Shown here one piece after another: positions 44,844 through 53,479 of a stretch of DNA of 64,000 bases. The stretch covers positions 186,001-250,000 of the forward strand of contig CASGBA010000001.1 in the NCBI GenBank assembly GCA_949299755.1. The letters run 5' to 3'. How positions within the stretch are numbered: position 1 is the first letter of the stretch; each line of letters opens with the position of its first letter. The DNA is from an uncultured Treponema sp. GTDB taxonomy: Bacteria; Spirochaetota; Spirochaetia; Treponematales; Treponemataceae. The translations under genes and the position numbers were made by a program. The notes beneath the pieces were generated by a model that searched no databases, was not told the DNA's origin, and was given only the letters and a program-made list of their open reading frames with translations.

Positions 44844-45456
44844 GGAACAGAGCGCCAGCCTCAAAGAGGATGAAAAGCTCTGTAAAAAAATACTTGAAGG
44901 TGACACAGACTCTTTTTCACTTTTAGCAGAAAAATACCGCAGGCGGATTTTTTCCCTGGGGATGGGTTTCTTTAAAAACTCCGAAGACACCGAGGATTTT
45001 TTGCAGGAAGTTCTGGTTAAGGTTTACCTTTCACTGAAAAAATTCCGCGGGGAAGCCAGGTTTTCAACATGGCTTACACGTATAGCATACAATACCGCCA
45101 TAAATTCCATGAAAAGACGGAAAAACTATATATCCCTGGCAGAAGTGCAGGAAAACGTTCCTGGATTTGACGGCAACGCAGGTTTGGATTTTTTCACAGG
45201 CACTACCCGCAATGAAACCCCCGAAGATGTGGCCGTAAAAAAAGCCACAATTTCGGCCATAAGGGAGGCTGTCAGGAATTTACCTGAACCTTACCGGATA
45301 TGCATTGACTTTTTCTTTTTCTACGACATGTCCTATAAGGAAATATCAGAAACCGCCGGAATTCCGTTAAACACAATCCGTTCCCATATTTTCAGGGCAA
45401 AAAAAATATTGCGCAAATATTTGGATGAAACAGATACAGGAGAAATCGATGAATAA
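44824..45456 (+). CDS. ECF-type RNA polymerase sigma factor
   Basis: A 210-residue sigma70-family factor of extracytoplasmic function type. Region 2 is at residues 25-95 (LAEKYRRRIFSLGMGFFKNS, FLQEVLVKVYLSLKKFRGE) and region 4 at 145-205 (LPEPYRICIDFFFFYDMSYK, GIPLNTIRSHIFRAKKIL). The anti-sigma factor is encoded directly after, overlapping by eight bases. The target genes and stimulus are not evident. Confidence 0.92.
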   Translation: MILPLTEEQSASLKEDEKLCKKILEGDTDSFSLLAEKYRRRIFSLGMGFFKNSEDTEDFLQEVLVKVYLSLKKFRGEARFSTWLTRIAYNTAINSMKRRKNYISLAEVQENVPGFDGNAGLDFFTGTTRNETPEDVAVKKATISAIREAVRNLPEPYRICIDFFFFYDMSYKEISETAGIPLNTIRSHIFRAKKILRKYLDETDTGEIDE

Positions 45457-46036
45457 AAAAAACAAAAAATGCGAGAAATACTTCGACAGGTTTCTTTCCC
45501 TCGATAAAAATGAAATAATCCCTCTGTCCGTTTCAATACACCTCCTTTTGTGCGCAAAATGCAGGACAGCGGTCAGAAGCATGAGTATTGCGGAAGATTT
45601 GCTACAACAGAATATGAATGAAACGGTGTGGAGTCAAAATGACGGTCTGATACAAAAGACAGAAAAAAAAGATTCCCCAAGACAGAAAATAAAAGATCCT
45701 GTGGTGGAAGCCGCCCTGGCACAAATCGCAAATGCCGGCCTGGTTTATCCCCAGGAACCGGTAACGGGTAGAGTTTCTCTGGGTAAATGGACTTTGGGGG
45801 GGATCATCCTTATTTTGTGCCTGACCTTTTTCCCTTTTACCTCCCTGGGGAAATGGGCAGAGGAAGTTCTCGGGAAAAGATTTTCAATCTCCTTTTATAT
45901 TTTGACGGGAACAGCTGTTGCGGTTTATACAAGCTTCTTCATAGGCTCCAACATTGACTTTTTTGTAAAAAAAATCAAAAGCCTTAAAGAGATGAAAATA
46001 AAAAAACACGTAAAAAACAATAACGGAAAGATTTAA
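45449..46036 (+). CDS. Probable membrane-bound anti-sigma factor (zinc-finger type)
   Basis: About 195 residues from the ATG at 45449, which follows GGAGAAATCG. It has an N-terminal ZAS-like HLLLCAKCRTAV (His-x3-Cys-x2-Cys, about residue 32) that binds zinc and the sigma factor. Two membrane segments follow (LGGIILILCLTFFPF; ISFYILTGTAVAVYTSFFI), and the tail is basic. Typical of the sigma-anti-sigma pair just upstream. Convergent with the M23 peptidase gene, overlapping by four bases. Confidence 0.75.
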   Translation: MNKKNKKCEKYFDRFLSLDKNEIIPLSVSIHLLLCAKCRTAVRSMSIAEDLLQQNMNETVWSQNDGLIQKTEKKDSPRQKIKDPVVEAALAQIANAGLVYPQEPVTGRVSLGKWTLGGIILILCLTFFPFTSLGKWAEEVLGKRFSISFYILTGTAVAVYTSFFIGSNIDFFVKKIKSLKEMKIKKHVKNNNGKI

Positions 46037-47013
46037 TTCCAAAGCCTGGACGGATTCGTGGAAGACCTGTTCTTGTAAACCGTAAAATGGAGATGGGGAC
46101 CGGTACTCTGCCCGGTACTTCCCACAAGCCCTATTTTTGTGTTTGTTGTAACATACTTCCCGCTGGAAGTAAGGATTTTGCTCATGTGGGCATACATTGT
46201 CTGGTAACCGGAATGGTGCCTTACAGTGACATAATTGCCGTAAGTGGGACTGAATCCGGTGGCGATTACAGTTCCGTCCATAGCCGCATAAATAGGCGTT
46301 CCGGAAGAACAGGCCATGTCTATGCCATTGTGGAAGGTGCGGTTACCGGTAAAGGGATTGTCCCTCCAGCCATACCTGGAAGAAATGTAGTATCCCTGGC
46401 GCAGGGGTTTCCTGAACAAATCACCGTTGATTTCCTGAAGTGTCACCCAGTCCAGACGGGCATCGGGAAGGAAGAGCTGGACTCCGGCTTCAATTTTATT
46501 GTCGGAAATATTGTTTACAATGGCGATTTTTTCAAGTGAAATACTGTATTTATCCGCAATTGAAGCGGGGGAATCATTTTCTTTTGTTGTATAAAGTATT
46601 CCGTCAATGGTCGGTATTTTAAGTATTTGCCCGACTTGAAGGGAGCGTGTGTTCCGCAGTTTATTCAAACTTATAATGGCATCCTGGCTTACACCGAAGC
46701 TTTCCGCAATTTTACCTACAATGTCGCCCTTTTGGACCGTATAAAGAACATAAAAAAGCTCCGGAATTATTTCGGGTCTTTCCAGGATACCGTCAACCTG
46801 GTCGGAGGAAAGAGCCGTATCCACACCACCCTTTCCGTCATATTCCGGGTGGACATTTTTAAGACCGGAATCCGTGGCCGTACCGGAAATTTCCCGGGAA
46901 ACAGCAGAAGCTGACTTCTCATCTGTTTTTGAAGAACAGGAAAATACAAAAAAAATAAAACAAAAAAAAGCTGTATATAACGCAATTCTGCGGATAATTG
47001 TTGAGATTTTCAT
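46033..47013 (-). CDS. LysM/M23 peptidoglycan endopeptidase lipoprotein
   Basis: About 326 residues from the ATG at 47013, preceded by an inner-membrane-type signal with lipobox FVFSC (about residue 26). Two LysM domains (VLYTVQKGDIVGKIAESFGV and LYTTKENDSPASIADKYSIS) bind peptidoglycan. The C-terminal M23 domain has HNGIDMACSSGTPIYA and the HLHF motif, so the zinc site is intact. Likely cuts cross-links or activates amidases in the cell envelope. Confidence 0.88.
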   Translation of the reverse strand: MKISTIIRRIALYTAFFCFIFFVFSCSSKTDEKSASAVSREISGTATDSGLKNVHPEYDGKGGVDTALSSDQVDGILERPEIIPELFYVLYTVQKGDIVGKIAESFGVSQDAIISLNKLRNTRSLQVGQILKIPTIDGILYTTKENDSPASIADKYSISLEKIAIVNNISDNKIEAGVQLFLPDARLDWVTLQEINGDLFRKPLRQGYYISSRYGWRDNPFTGNRTFHNGIDMACSSGTPIYAAMDGTVIATGFSPTYGNYVTVRHHSGYQTMYAHMSKILTSSGKYVTTNTKIGLVGSTGQSTGPHLHFTVYKNRSSTNPSRLWN

Positions 47014-47137
47014 ATTTGCGGCATTATACCAAAATAAACACATTATGCCAGTATCTTCGGCAAAAAAATAAAAGTATTTTAGGGAATTCAATACAAAAAT
47101 GATGAAAATAAAATAAAATTCCTCAAAATTATATCAT

Positions 47138-47734
47138 TTATTTGAAGTTTAATCCGACAAGATAGGTCTCAAAGCTTTCCCGGCGGCAAGCTTCCGGCTT
47201 GAAAGCCCTGGCGGAAACAAAAAGCCCCTTCATTTTTGCCAACAGATTACGTTCTCCGCCACCCTGGAAAATTTTAACCGCAAAATTGCCCCCCTTGTCC
47301 AGCATTTCCTCACCGTAAGAAAGAGCCAATTCTGCCAAACCTTCACTTCTGAGGGAATCCACAGTACGGTTTCCGGTGGTCGCCGGTGCGGCATCGCAAA
47401 TCACCAGTGAATAGGGACCACGGATTTTTACTTCCCGGCGTATTTCCGGGGAATAAAGGTCGCCCTGGAAAAAACAAAGCCTTTCCGAATTGACCGCACC
47501 GGCAAGAGGGGATAAATCCACCGAAACAACCCTTCCTGACTTTCCGCAGTGTTCCAGGGCATACATCGTCCAGCTTCCCGGGGCGGCACCCAAATCCAGG
47601 ACGGAAACACCATCTTTGAATAGAAGGAATTTCCTGTCCATTTCCTCCAGTTTCCATACAGACCGGGCCGGATACCCCTGCGCAAAGGCTTTTTTACTCC
47701 AAAAATCAGGTTTTTTATAGCTATTTGACGGCAC
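47138..47734 (-). CDS. rlmE: 23S rRNA (uridine-2'-O)-methyltransferase family (RlmE/FtsJ)
   Basis: About 198 residues from the GTG at 47734, which follows GGAGAAGTCT. The N-terminal FWSKKAFAQGYPARSVWKLE and the SAM motif VLDLGAAPGSWTMYAL are the FtsJ signature, with catalytic K-D-K (core KKA-like, SLVICDAAPATTG, NFAVKIFQ). It methylates U2552 of 23S rRNA. A longer frame to 47899 would overlap the divergent polyprenyl synthase gene and is not likely. Confidence 0.88.
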   Translation of the reverse strand: MPSNSYKKPDFWSKKAFAQGYPARSVWKLEEMDRKFLLFKDGVSVLDLGAAPGSWTMYALEHCGKSGRVVSVDLSPLAGAVNSERLCFFQGDLYSPEIRREVKIRGPYSLVICDAAPATTGNRTVDSLRSEGLAELALSYGEEMLDKGGNFAVKIFQGGGERNLLAKMKGLFVSARAFKPEACRRESFETYLVGLNFK

Positions 47735-47761
47735 AGACTTCTCCGAAAATAAAACGTGCAG

Positions 47762-47767
47762 TATAAT
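47762..47767 (+). promoter_or_regulatory. -10 element (TATAAT) immediately before the polyprenyl synthase gene
   Basis: Perfect TATAAT ends four bases before the ATG at 47772 and seven before an alternative ATG at 47775. The -35 (TTCTCC at 47739-47744, 17 bases away) is weak. No Shine-Dalgarno is present, so the mRNA is probably leaderless. Confidence 0.5.
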
Positions 47768-47771
47768 TAGT

Positions 47772-48806
47772 ATGATGAATATAGAATATAAACGAAGACT
47801 TGAAAAGATTGAATCTGTCCTCCGTGGAGCCCTGCCGGAAAAACCGGACAAAACCTGGGCAAAGGAAGTGTTTTCAACCCTTCCGGATGGAGTGGACACG
47901 GATCATTTAAATCAGCTTACGGAACCTTGCAGAAACCTGCTTTTACGTGGAGGGAAACGGTGGAGACCGCTGTTGTTGGTATTATCCTGCGAGCTTGCCG
48001 GTTCAGATCCGGAAACAGCCTACCCTCTGGTACCCGCAGTGGAATTCACCCATACGGCAAGTTTAATCCACGATGACATAGAAGACAATGGGGAAGAACG
48101 GCGCGGAGATAAATGCATACATCTCCTGTACGGTGAGGATGCGGCCATCAATTCCGCATCCTGGCTTTATTTTCATGCCCAAAGTTGTATAGCCGCTTAT
48201 GAAGCGGCTCCTGGATTAAAACTACGTTTGTTCTCGATTCTGAACCGGGAGCTCCGACGGCTCCATCTGGGACAATCGATGGACATTATGTGGCACAGGA
48301 ACCACAACTTTATACCTTCCCGTAAACAATACGAGGCGATGGTCAGACTGAAAACCGGAACCCTGTCCAGTTTGGCGGCGGAAATCGGAATGGCGGCAGG
48401 CGGAGCCGAAGATGACAGCATTTCCTCAATGGGGAAAGCGGCCGCGGAAATAGGAGCCGCTTTTCAGATTCTGGACGATGTTAAAAACCTGACGGAAGGA
48501 AATCCGGGAAAAAACCGGGGAGATGACATTGTGGAAGGAAAAAAAAGCCTTCCGGTAGTAATCCACGAAGAAAGGGGAGGAAAAAATTTGAGGCCTCTTT
48601 TCGAAAAAGCCGGGGTGGAAGGGATAAACTCTCCGGCTGTGGAACAGGCTATTTCACTTCTTAAAGAATCCGGAGCCGTACAGCAGGCTTCGGAATACGG
48701 AAAAAACCTAGCTGAAAACTGTATTAAAACCATAAGAAAACGGTGGAACGGAAACTCCGCGGCGGATTTAATCGCAGGACTTTTTGAAGCCATGCTTTTA
48801 GGGTGA
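47772..48806 (+). CDS. Polyprenyl synthetase (trans-isoprenyl diphosphate synthase)
   Basis: A 344-residue enzyme. The first Asp-rich motif is LIHDDIEDNGEERRG and the second is FQILDDVKNLTEGNPGKN. These bind Mg-diphosphate and place it in the E-isoprenyl diphosphate synthase family. The long-chain (quinone, undecaprenyl) or farnesyl choice cannot be told. ATG at 47772 or 47775. Coupled to the TPR gene downstream. Confidence 0.9.
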   Translation: MMNIEYKRRLEKIESVLRGALPEKPDKTWAKEVFSTLPDGVDTDHLNQLTEPCRNLLLRGGKRWRPLLLVLSCELAGSDPETAYPLVPAVEFTHTASLIHDDIEDNGEERRGDKCIHLLYGEDAAINSASWLYFHAQSCIAAYEAAPGLKLRLFSILNRELRRLHLGQSMDIMWHRNHNFIPSRKQYEAMVRLKTGTLSSLAAEIGMAAGGAEDDSISSMGKAAAEIGAAFQILDDVKNLTEGNPGKNRGDDIVEGKKSLPVVIHEERGGKNLRPLFEKAGVEGINSPAVEQAISLLKESGAVQQASEYGKNLAENCIKTIRKRWNGNSAADLIAGLFEAMLLG

Positions 48807-48829
48807 TGTTATGGAACAGGAGAAAAATC

Positions 48830-49366
48830 ATGCTTAACCATTCAGATTCCCCTGCATTTCTTAATGCCAATGCCATAATTCTGGCGTCGGAAGGAAAACA
48901 CAGGGAAGCTATTTCATGCTTTTTTCAAGGGCTGCGGCTTGATCCGGAAAACCCTACCCTGTGGTATAATCTTGCCCTGAGTTACAGGGCCATAGGGGAA
49001 TTGGCAAAGGCAAAAGAAGCCCTTATAAATTCCATCGAATTTGACTCCTCAGATCCCGATGTACTTGATTCCATGGGCGTGATCCTGCACGAAATCGGGG
49101 AAGACTTAACGTCTGAATTTTGTTTCAAAAAAGCAATTGAAATTGATCCGGGTAACGGACGGATATGGAATAACTTCGGGGTTTTGTCTTTCGACAGAAA
49201 AAACTACAAGGAAGCGGCCCGGGCATTTGAAACAGCTGTTTCACTGTTGAAAGAGGATGAATCCGGAGATTCGTTGGTTAACCTCCGGGACACTTACAAC
49301 GAACTTGGGGAAACAGAAAAAGAAGAGAAATGCAGCATGTTGATTCAAAAACTGGGAATAAAATAA
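48830..49366 (+). CDS. TPR-repeat protein
   Basis: About 178 residues from the ATG at 48830, preceded by AGGAG. No signal peptide. It contains four or so tetratricopeptide repeats (AIILASEGKHREAISCFFQG; LWYNLALSYRAIGELAKAKE; IWNNFGVLSFDRKNYKEAAR). Likely a cytoplasmic scaffold; the partner is unknown. Confidence 0.75.
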   Translation: MLNHSDSPAFLNANAIILASEGKHREAISCFFQGLRLDPENPTLWYNLALSYRAIGELAKAKEALINSIEFDSSDPDVLDSMGVILHEIGEDLTSEFCFKKAIEIDPGNGRIWNNFGVLSFDRKNYKEAARAFETAVSLLKEDESGDSLVNLRDTYNELGETEKEEKCSMLIQKLGIK

Positions 49367-49372
49367 CCTGCA

Positions 49373-50236
49373 ATGATATTTTTATATATATCTGAAATTG
49401 TAGGCAAACCCGGTATTTGGTGCATTAAAACAATGATTCCCTTTTTAAAAAGGGAATTCAATCCGGATTTAACCGTCATAAACGTAAACAGCGCAACCGG
49501 AGGAAACGGCATAGGGAAACAACACGCGGGATACCTGCATAAACTGGGCGGGGATGTTTTAACCTCAGGTTACTCGGTTTTTTTGAAAAAGGATTTATGC
49601 GGAAACATCGACAAGATTCCATATCTTATAAGACCGGCGAATCTTCCGGACAACACTCCAGGAAAAGGTTTTATTATAAAACATACTGAAAACAGACAGG
49701 AAGCGGCGGTAATTTCCTTTACCGGAACATTTTCGCCATCACGCCTTCATGGGGAAAACCCCTTTTCCTGTTTTTCCAAAATCATTGGAATTGTCAAAAA
49801 AAGAACACCTTTTATTCTGGTGGATTTACACGCCCTGATGACGGCGGAAAAAAGGGCTTTCTTTTACCATGCTGAAGGAAAGGTTTCCGCTGTAATAGGC
49901 TCCGGCGGAAAAATACAAACCACAGACGGAGAAATACTCCCCGGAGGGACCGCAGTTATTACGGACGCAGGAAGGACAGGAAGCCAGATTTCCGTTGGAG
50001 GTAATTCACCGGAGCCGAAAATTTTTGAATACCTGACCGGGGTACCTGACTGGACAAGGGAGTGCTGGACAAAACCTGCTGTCCAAGGCGTATGTGTTAC
50101 AACCGATGGAAATGGCAAGGCGGTACATATACAAACTTTTACACGTAAACCGGAAGACTTTTCGTTTTTTCCCTGTACAGGGGATAAACCGGATTCCGAC
50201 CGGGAATTCCGAAGGGAAACACAAGGAAATGAATAA
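49373..50236 (+). CDS. Degenerate YmdB-family metallophosphoesterase homologue
   Basis: A 287-residue protein clearly related to YmdB (2',3'-cyclic-nucleotide phosphodiesterase): IRPANLPDNTPGKGF, PFILVDLHALMTAEKRA, IQTTDGEILPGGTAVITDAG. Nearly all metal ligands are changed at matching positions: D8 is E8, the E39-N40 pair is N39-S40, N67-H68 is Y67-S68, and the THTH motif is SGGK (177-180). Only the middle His (H153) remains. It is therefore probably not a phosphoesterase. The C-terminal 40 residues are an extra charged tail. Function unknown. It sits six bases after the TPR gene. Confidence 0.8.
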   Translation: MIFLYISEIVGKPGIWCIKTMIPFLKREFNPDLTVINVNSATGGNGIGKQHAGYLHKLGGDVLTSGYSVFLKKDLCGNIDKIPYLIRPANLPDNTPGKGFIIKHTENRQEAAVISFTGTFSPSRLHGENPFSCFSKIIGIVKKRTPFILVDLHALMTAEKRAFFYHAEGKVSAVIGSGGKIQTTDGEILPGGTAVITDAGRTGSQISVGGNSPEPKIFEYLTGVPDWTRECWTKPAVQGVCVTTDGNGKAVHIQTFTRKPEDFSFFPCTGDKPDSDREFRRETQGNE

Positions 50237-50260
50237 AACAAGGCGGAAAAACACAGTATC

Positions 50261-50695
50261 ATGAAAATCAAGGCTGTTGTCGCGAAAATTGAAAAAGAGA
50301 AAATATGGCTTGGACGTATCGACGGCGGTGAAAATTCCTGCCGGGGATGTTCCGGTTGCGGCGGTGCGGATAAATGCGGTTTTAAAACCGGTCCGCTTTT
50401 TCCTGCATCCAACCCTTCAGGATATCCCGTAAAAACCGGAATGATAGTAACGGCATCCTGTTCCGCTTTAAAAACAGTTTTCCAAATTTTAATATCCCTT
50501 GTATTTCCTGTAGCCGCCGCAACCGCTGCATATATTTACGCTCCGACCGGAGAAACCGGCGGAATAAAAATAGCGGCAATGTTGGCTGCATTTACAATCG
50601 CTTCCGTTACCGTTATTTTTATGGCGGAATGGAAAAAAAAAGCCGGCGGATCCGGCTCAGGAGGGGAAATGGAAATAACGGAAATTCTGTATTAA
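50261..50695 (+). CDS. RseC/SoxR-reducing-system family membrane protein
   Basis: A 144-residue protein. An N-terminal domain with CRGCSGCGGADKC is followed by two membrane segments (VFQILISLVFPVAAATAAY; IAAMLAAFTIASVTVIFM). This is the RseC layout, which in Proteobacteria links envelope stress and the Rsx/Rnf electron-transfer complex. Here no rse or rnf gene is near. Cys residues may carry a metal or be redox-active. Confidence 0.8.
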   Translation: MKIKAVVAKIEKEKIWLGRIDGGENSCRGCSGCGGADKCGFKTGPLFPASNPSGYPVKTGMIVTASCSALKTVFQILISLVFPVAAATAAYIYAPTGETGGIKIAAMLAAFTIASVTVIFMAEWKKKAGGSGSGGEMEITEILY

Positions 50696-50725
50696 TAACG
50701 GGGTAAAACAATCAGGGCGGAACCG

Positions 50726-51925
50726 TCAGCCAAACTCCATGGCGTAACGGTTAATTGTATCCGCCATATCGTCCAGGGAAACCTGTTCATCAATGGCACC
50801 CAACTCCATGGCCGCCCTGGGCATTCCGTAAACAATACTGCTTTTTTCATCCTGTCCAAGAGTACGGCTTCCGGCTTCATACAGGGAAGCCAGCTCAACA
50901 GCCCCGTCCCGGCCCATACCGGTCATAATAATCCCAAGAGCCCGGTTTCCGTATTCATTTTTTATTGACTCAAACAGTATGTCAGCGGAAGGTCTATGAC
51001 CGTTCCTCAAAGGTGCATCCGAAAGATGGGCTACGGCTGCAAGAGGTCTTTTTTCGACAGTCAAATGTTTGTCCCCTGGCGCTATTAAAATACGGCCGGG
51101 CTTTAACAAATCCCCCTCGTGGGCTTCCCGTACTTCCAGCCGGCATATTTTATTCAAACTGTTTGCGAATTCTTCTGTAAATCCCGGAGGCATATGCTGG
51201 ACAACCACAATGGGCTGCTTTATGTCAGGATTCAGTTTCGGAAAAACAGTGCGCAAAGCATTCGGTCCCCCTGTGGAAATGCCGATGGCGATAATCTCGA
51301 TTTTTCCCGGTTCCGCCAACCTTCGCAGTTTTCCTCGGGTTACCATGTGCTGAACAGGTTTGGAAAAAGAAGGTTCATTGTGGGAGAATGGAATTTCCTC
51401 CCGTTCCTGCACAGGATGGACGGTTCCATGGGCATCAAGGGGAGAGGAAACATATTCCTTTAACAAATCCAGGGGGATGGGTTTTGTTTTTCCGCTTTTC
51501 TTTAATTCATGGTACTTTCTGCCGAACCCCACAAGGAGGGAAATAAGTCTGTCCGCCACGGTATGTAAATCCGCGGATTCAGAACCGGAAGGCTTGGTGA
51601 CAAAATCCGAAGCTCCTTTCTCAAGGCATTCCATGGTGATGGAAGCCCCCCGCTTCGCAATACTGGAAAGAATTATCACCGGAGTTTCAAACCCTGCCTT
51701 ACGGCGCACTTCCAAAAACTCAAGTCCGTTCATTTCCGGCATTTCAATATCAAGGACTATCACGTCCGGTTCCTCAATACACAATCTCTGGAGAGCGAAC
51801 CGTCCATTCATCACTTTGTCCATCACCCTCATGGAAGGCTCGCTTTCAACTATTTTTGAAATAAGTGAACGCATTAATGCGGAATCATCAACAATAAGTA
51901 CAGAAATTTTATCACTTTGATTCAT
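50726..51925 (-). CDS. cheB: Chemotaxis methylesterase/glutaminase CheB
   Basis: About 399 residues from the ATG at 51925 (GGGGAGACAA upstream). The receiver domain has the phospho-acceptor Asp in VIVLDIEMPEMNG. The methylesterase has ISTGGPNALRTVF, VQHMPPGFTEEFA and MTGMGRDGAVE, the Ser-His-Asp triad. It removes methyl groups from chemoreceptors. Directly follows cheR. Confidence 0.95.
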   Translation of the reverse strand: MNQSDKISVLIVDDSALMRSLISKIVESEPSMRVMDKVMNGRFALQRLCIEEPDVIVLDIEMPEMNGLEFLEVRRKAGFETPVIILSSIAKRGASITMECLEKGASDFVTKPSGSESADLHTVADRLISLLVGFGRKYHELKKSGKTKPIPLDLLKEYVSSPLDAHGTVHPVQEREEIPFSHNEPSFSKPVQHMVTRGKLRRLAEPGKIEIIAIGISTGGPNALRTVFPKLNPDIKQPIVVVQHMPPGFTEEFANSLNKICRLEVREAHEGDLLKPGRILIAPGDKHLTVEKRPLAAVAHLSDAPLRNGHRPSADILFESIKNEYGNRALGIIMTGMGRDGAVELASLYEAGSRTLGQDEKSSIVYGMPRAAMELGAIDEQVSLDDMADTINRYAMEFG

Positions 51926-51950
51926 TTGTCTCCCCGCCAATCCAGGCCGC

Positions 51951-52766
51951 TCAAATATTCTTTTGATAGAGGCAGGCCCAGTCTGTTTTTAAGAAAACGA
52001 ATTTAGTGTCCATGCCGAAAAGGGATTCGGAATGACCTATGAACAGGTAGGATTTCGGAGACATGGCCCGCCAAAAGCTGTCTATCACGGATTTTTGCGC
52101 TGCTTCATCAAAATAAATAAGAACATTCCTGCAAAAAACTATATCCACATTTGAAAGATTTGACTCATGGGCAAGGTTATGATAGTCAAAACGTATCATA
52201 TCCATAAGTTCTTTTTTAACCTGCCAACCTTCCGCCTTCCTTTCAAAAAAACGGCTGAGATAAGCCTCAGGAACACCGGACATTTTTGAATCGGCATAAA
52301 AACCGGCCTTAGCCACCATCAGGCATTTAAGGGAAATATCAGAGGCTATTATTTCGGTTTGAAAAGAGGATGGCACCTTGTCTTTCAATATCATTGCAAT
52401 TGTATAGGGTTCTTCACCGGTGGAACAACCGGCACTCCAAACCCTGATTCGCTTGTCAATGGAAGAGCTTTTACGCTTAATGATTTCCGGAAGAATATAA
52501 TTCGTCAGGGCGTCAAAATGGGCTTGATTCCGGAAAAATCTGGTTAAATTCGTTGTGACGGAATCCAACATGGCGGTAAGCTCATTTTTGTCAGAAGAAA
52601 CGAGCTTAAAATACTCATCGACAGAATTAAGCTTTTTTATGCGCAGGGTCTCACGTATACGGCTTTCCAAAACAGAACGGTTGGTGTCGGAAAAGGTTAT
52701 TCCGCTTTCAGCATAAATGAGTTTTCGGAATTGCTCAAATTCCGCATCCGTGAGAAAAACAGGCAT
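51951..52766 (-). CDS. cheR: Chemotaxis protein methyltransferase CheR
   Basis: A 271-residue SAM-dependent enzyme that methylates receptor glutamates. The SAM site is WSAGCSTGEEPYTIAM, and VFCRNVLIYFDEAAQK is characteristic. The N-terminal helical domain is present (DAEFEQFRKLIYAESGITF). AGGAG precedes the ATG. Coupled with cheB 25 bases downstream. Confidence 0.95.
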   Translation of the reverse strand: MPVFLTDAEFEQFRKLIYAESGITFSDTNRSVLESRIRETLRIKKLNSVDEYFKLVSSDKNELTAMLDSVTTNLTRFFRNQAHFDALTNYILPEIIKRKSSSIDKRIRVWSAGCSTGEEPYTIAMILKDKVPSSFQTEIIASDISLKCLMVAKAGFYADSKMSGVPEAYLSRFFERKAEGWQVKKELMDMIRFDYHNLAHESNLSNVDIVFCRNVLIYFDEAAQKSVIDSFWRAMSPKSYLFIGHSESLFGMDTKFVFLKTDWACLYQKNI

Positions 52767-52813
52767 AGGAACTCCTCGTATACATATATTTTTTTCAATA
52801 TGTATTTTGAAAA

Positions 52814-52842
52814 GAATAAATCCTCTTTGCCCCCGATGTCAA
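52814..52842 (-). promoter_or_regulatory. cheR promoter candidate
   Basis: Minus strand -35 TTGACA (52842-52837), 17-base spacer and a weak -10 TTATTC (52819-52814). An inverted repeat ATACATA (52780-52786)/TATGTAT (52799-52805) lies between it and the cheR ribosome site and could be an operator or leader hairpin. Confidence 0.4.
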
Positions 52843-52866
52843 TTAAAGTGAATAAAAAACTGACTT

Positions 52867-52895
52867 TTGACTAAAGTTGAGAATGTCTGTATAGT
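52867..52895 (+). promoter_or_regulatory. lptC promoter, predicted leaderless start
   Basis: -35 TTGACT (52867-52872), 17-base spacer and -10 TATAGT (52890-52895). The GTG at 52903 falls at the expected transcription start. Confidence 0.6.
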
Positions 52896-52902
52896 TATTG
52901 CT

Positions 52903-53454
52903 GTGGAAGGTTTGGTATATCAAGCTTTTAAGAAACCGTTTTCAGCCCTTTTATGCGTTTTTTTTACATTGACGGCATGTAGTTTCAACTATTCAGAAGG
53001 CTCAGGTTCATCGGTTCCACCAGACATGACTTTTTCCAGAACAAAGGCAACACGCTACAGTGACGGGAAAAAAACGATGGAAATAACAGCCGAAAGCCTG
53101 GAAATTTACAACCCGGAGAAAATATGGGCCGGAGAGCGGATTTCCTTCACAGAATACCAGGAAAACGGGAAGGAACCGAATTCATCGTCGGCGGGGCTTA
53201 TGCTTCTGGATGAAAAAAATGAAGTATACACCCTTGGAGACGGGGTGGTTTTCAACCTGCCGGAAGACAACATGAAAGTGAAAGCCGGTGACCTGCGTTG
53301 GAATAAAAAAGAAGGTTTTCTTTCTTCCCCGGTTGACGGTTCAGTGGAAATTGAAAGCGGCGGAATCACAGCGGGAGGGACCGGCTTTTTTGCGGATACA
53401 AAAGACAGAACATACAGGTTCTCCAGAGCAGTTTCCGGAAAAATGACAGACTGA
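52903..53454 (+). CDS. lptC: LptC-like lipoprotein of the lipopolysaccharide/lipid export bridge
   Basis: About 183 residues with an N-terminal membrane/lipobox region (FSALLCVFFTLTACSF, Cys about residue 26) and a periplasmic beta-jellyroll pattern of short strands (MEITAESLEIYNPEKIWAGE, YTLGDGVVFNLPEDNMKVKA). This is LptC-like, the inner-membrane part of the Lpt bridge, next to lptA and lptB. Start uncertain: GTG 52903 (perhaps leaderless) or TTG 52912. A Treponema without classical LPS would use the bridge for another glycolipid (inference). Confidence 0.75.
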   Translation: MEGLVYQAFKKPFSALLCVFFTLTACSFNYSEGSGSSVPPDMTFSRTKATRYSDGKKTMEITAESLEIYNPEKIWAGERISFTEYQENGKEPNSSSAGLMLLDEKNEVYTLGDGVVFNLPEDNMKVKAGDLRWNKKEGFLSSPVDGSVEIESGGITAGGTGFFADTKDRTYRFSRAVSGKMTD

Positions 53455-53479
53455 AACCGGAGACAGGACAGGAAAACAA

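Noticed and set aside
47735-47899. Longer N-terminus for rlmE, reaching to 47899
   Set aside because: It would overlap the divergent polyprenyl synthase gene, and the GTG at 47734 has a good ribosome site and the family's start.
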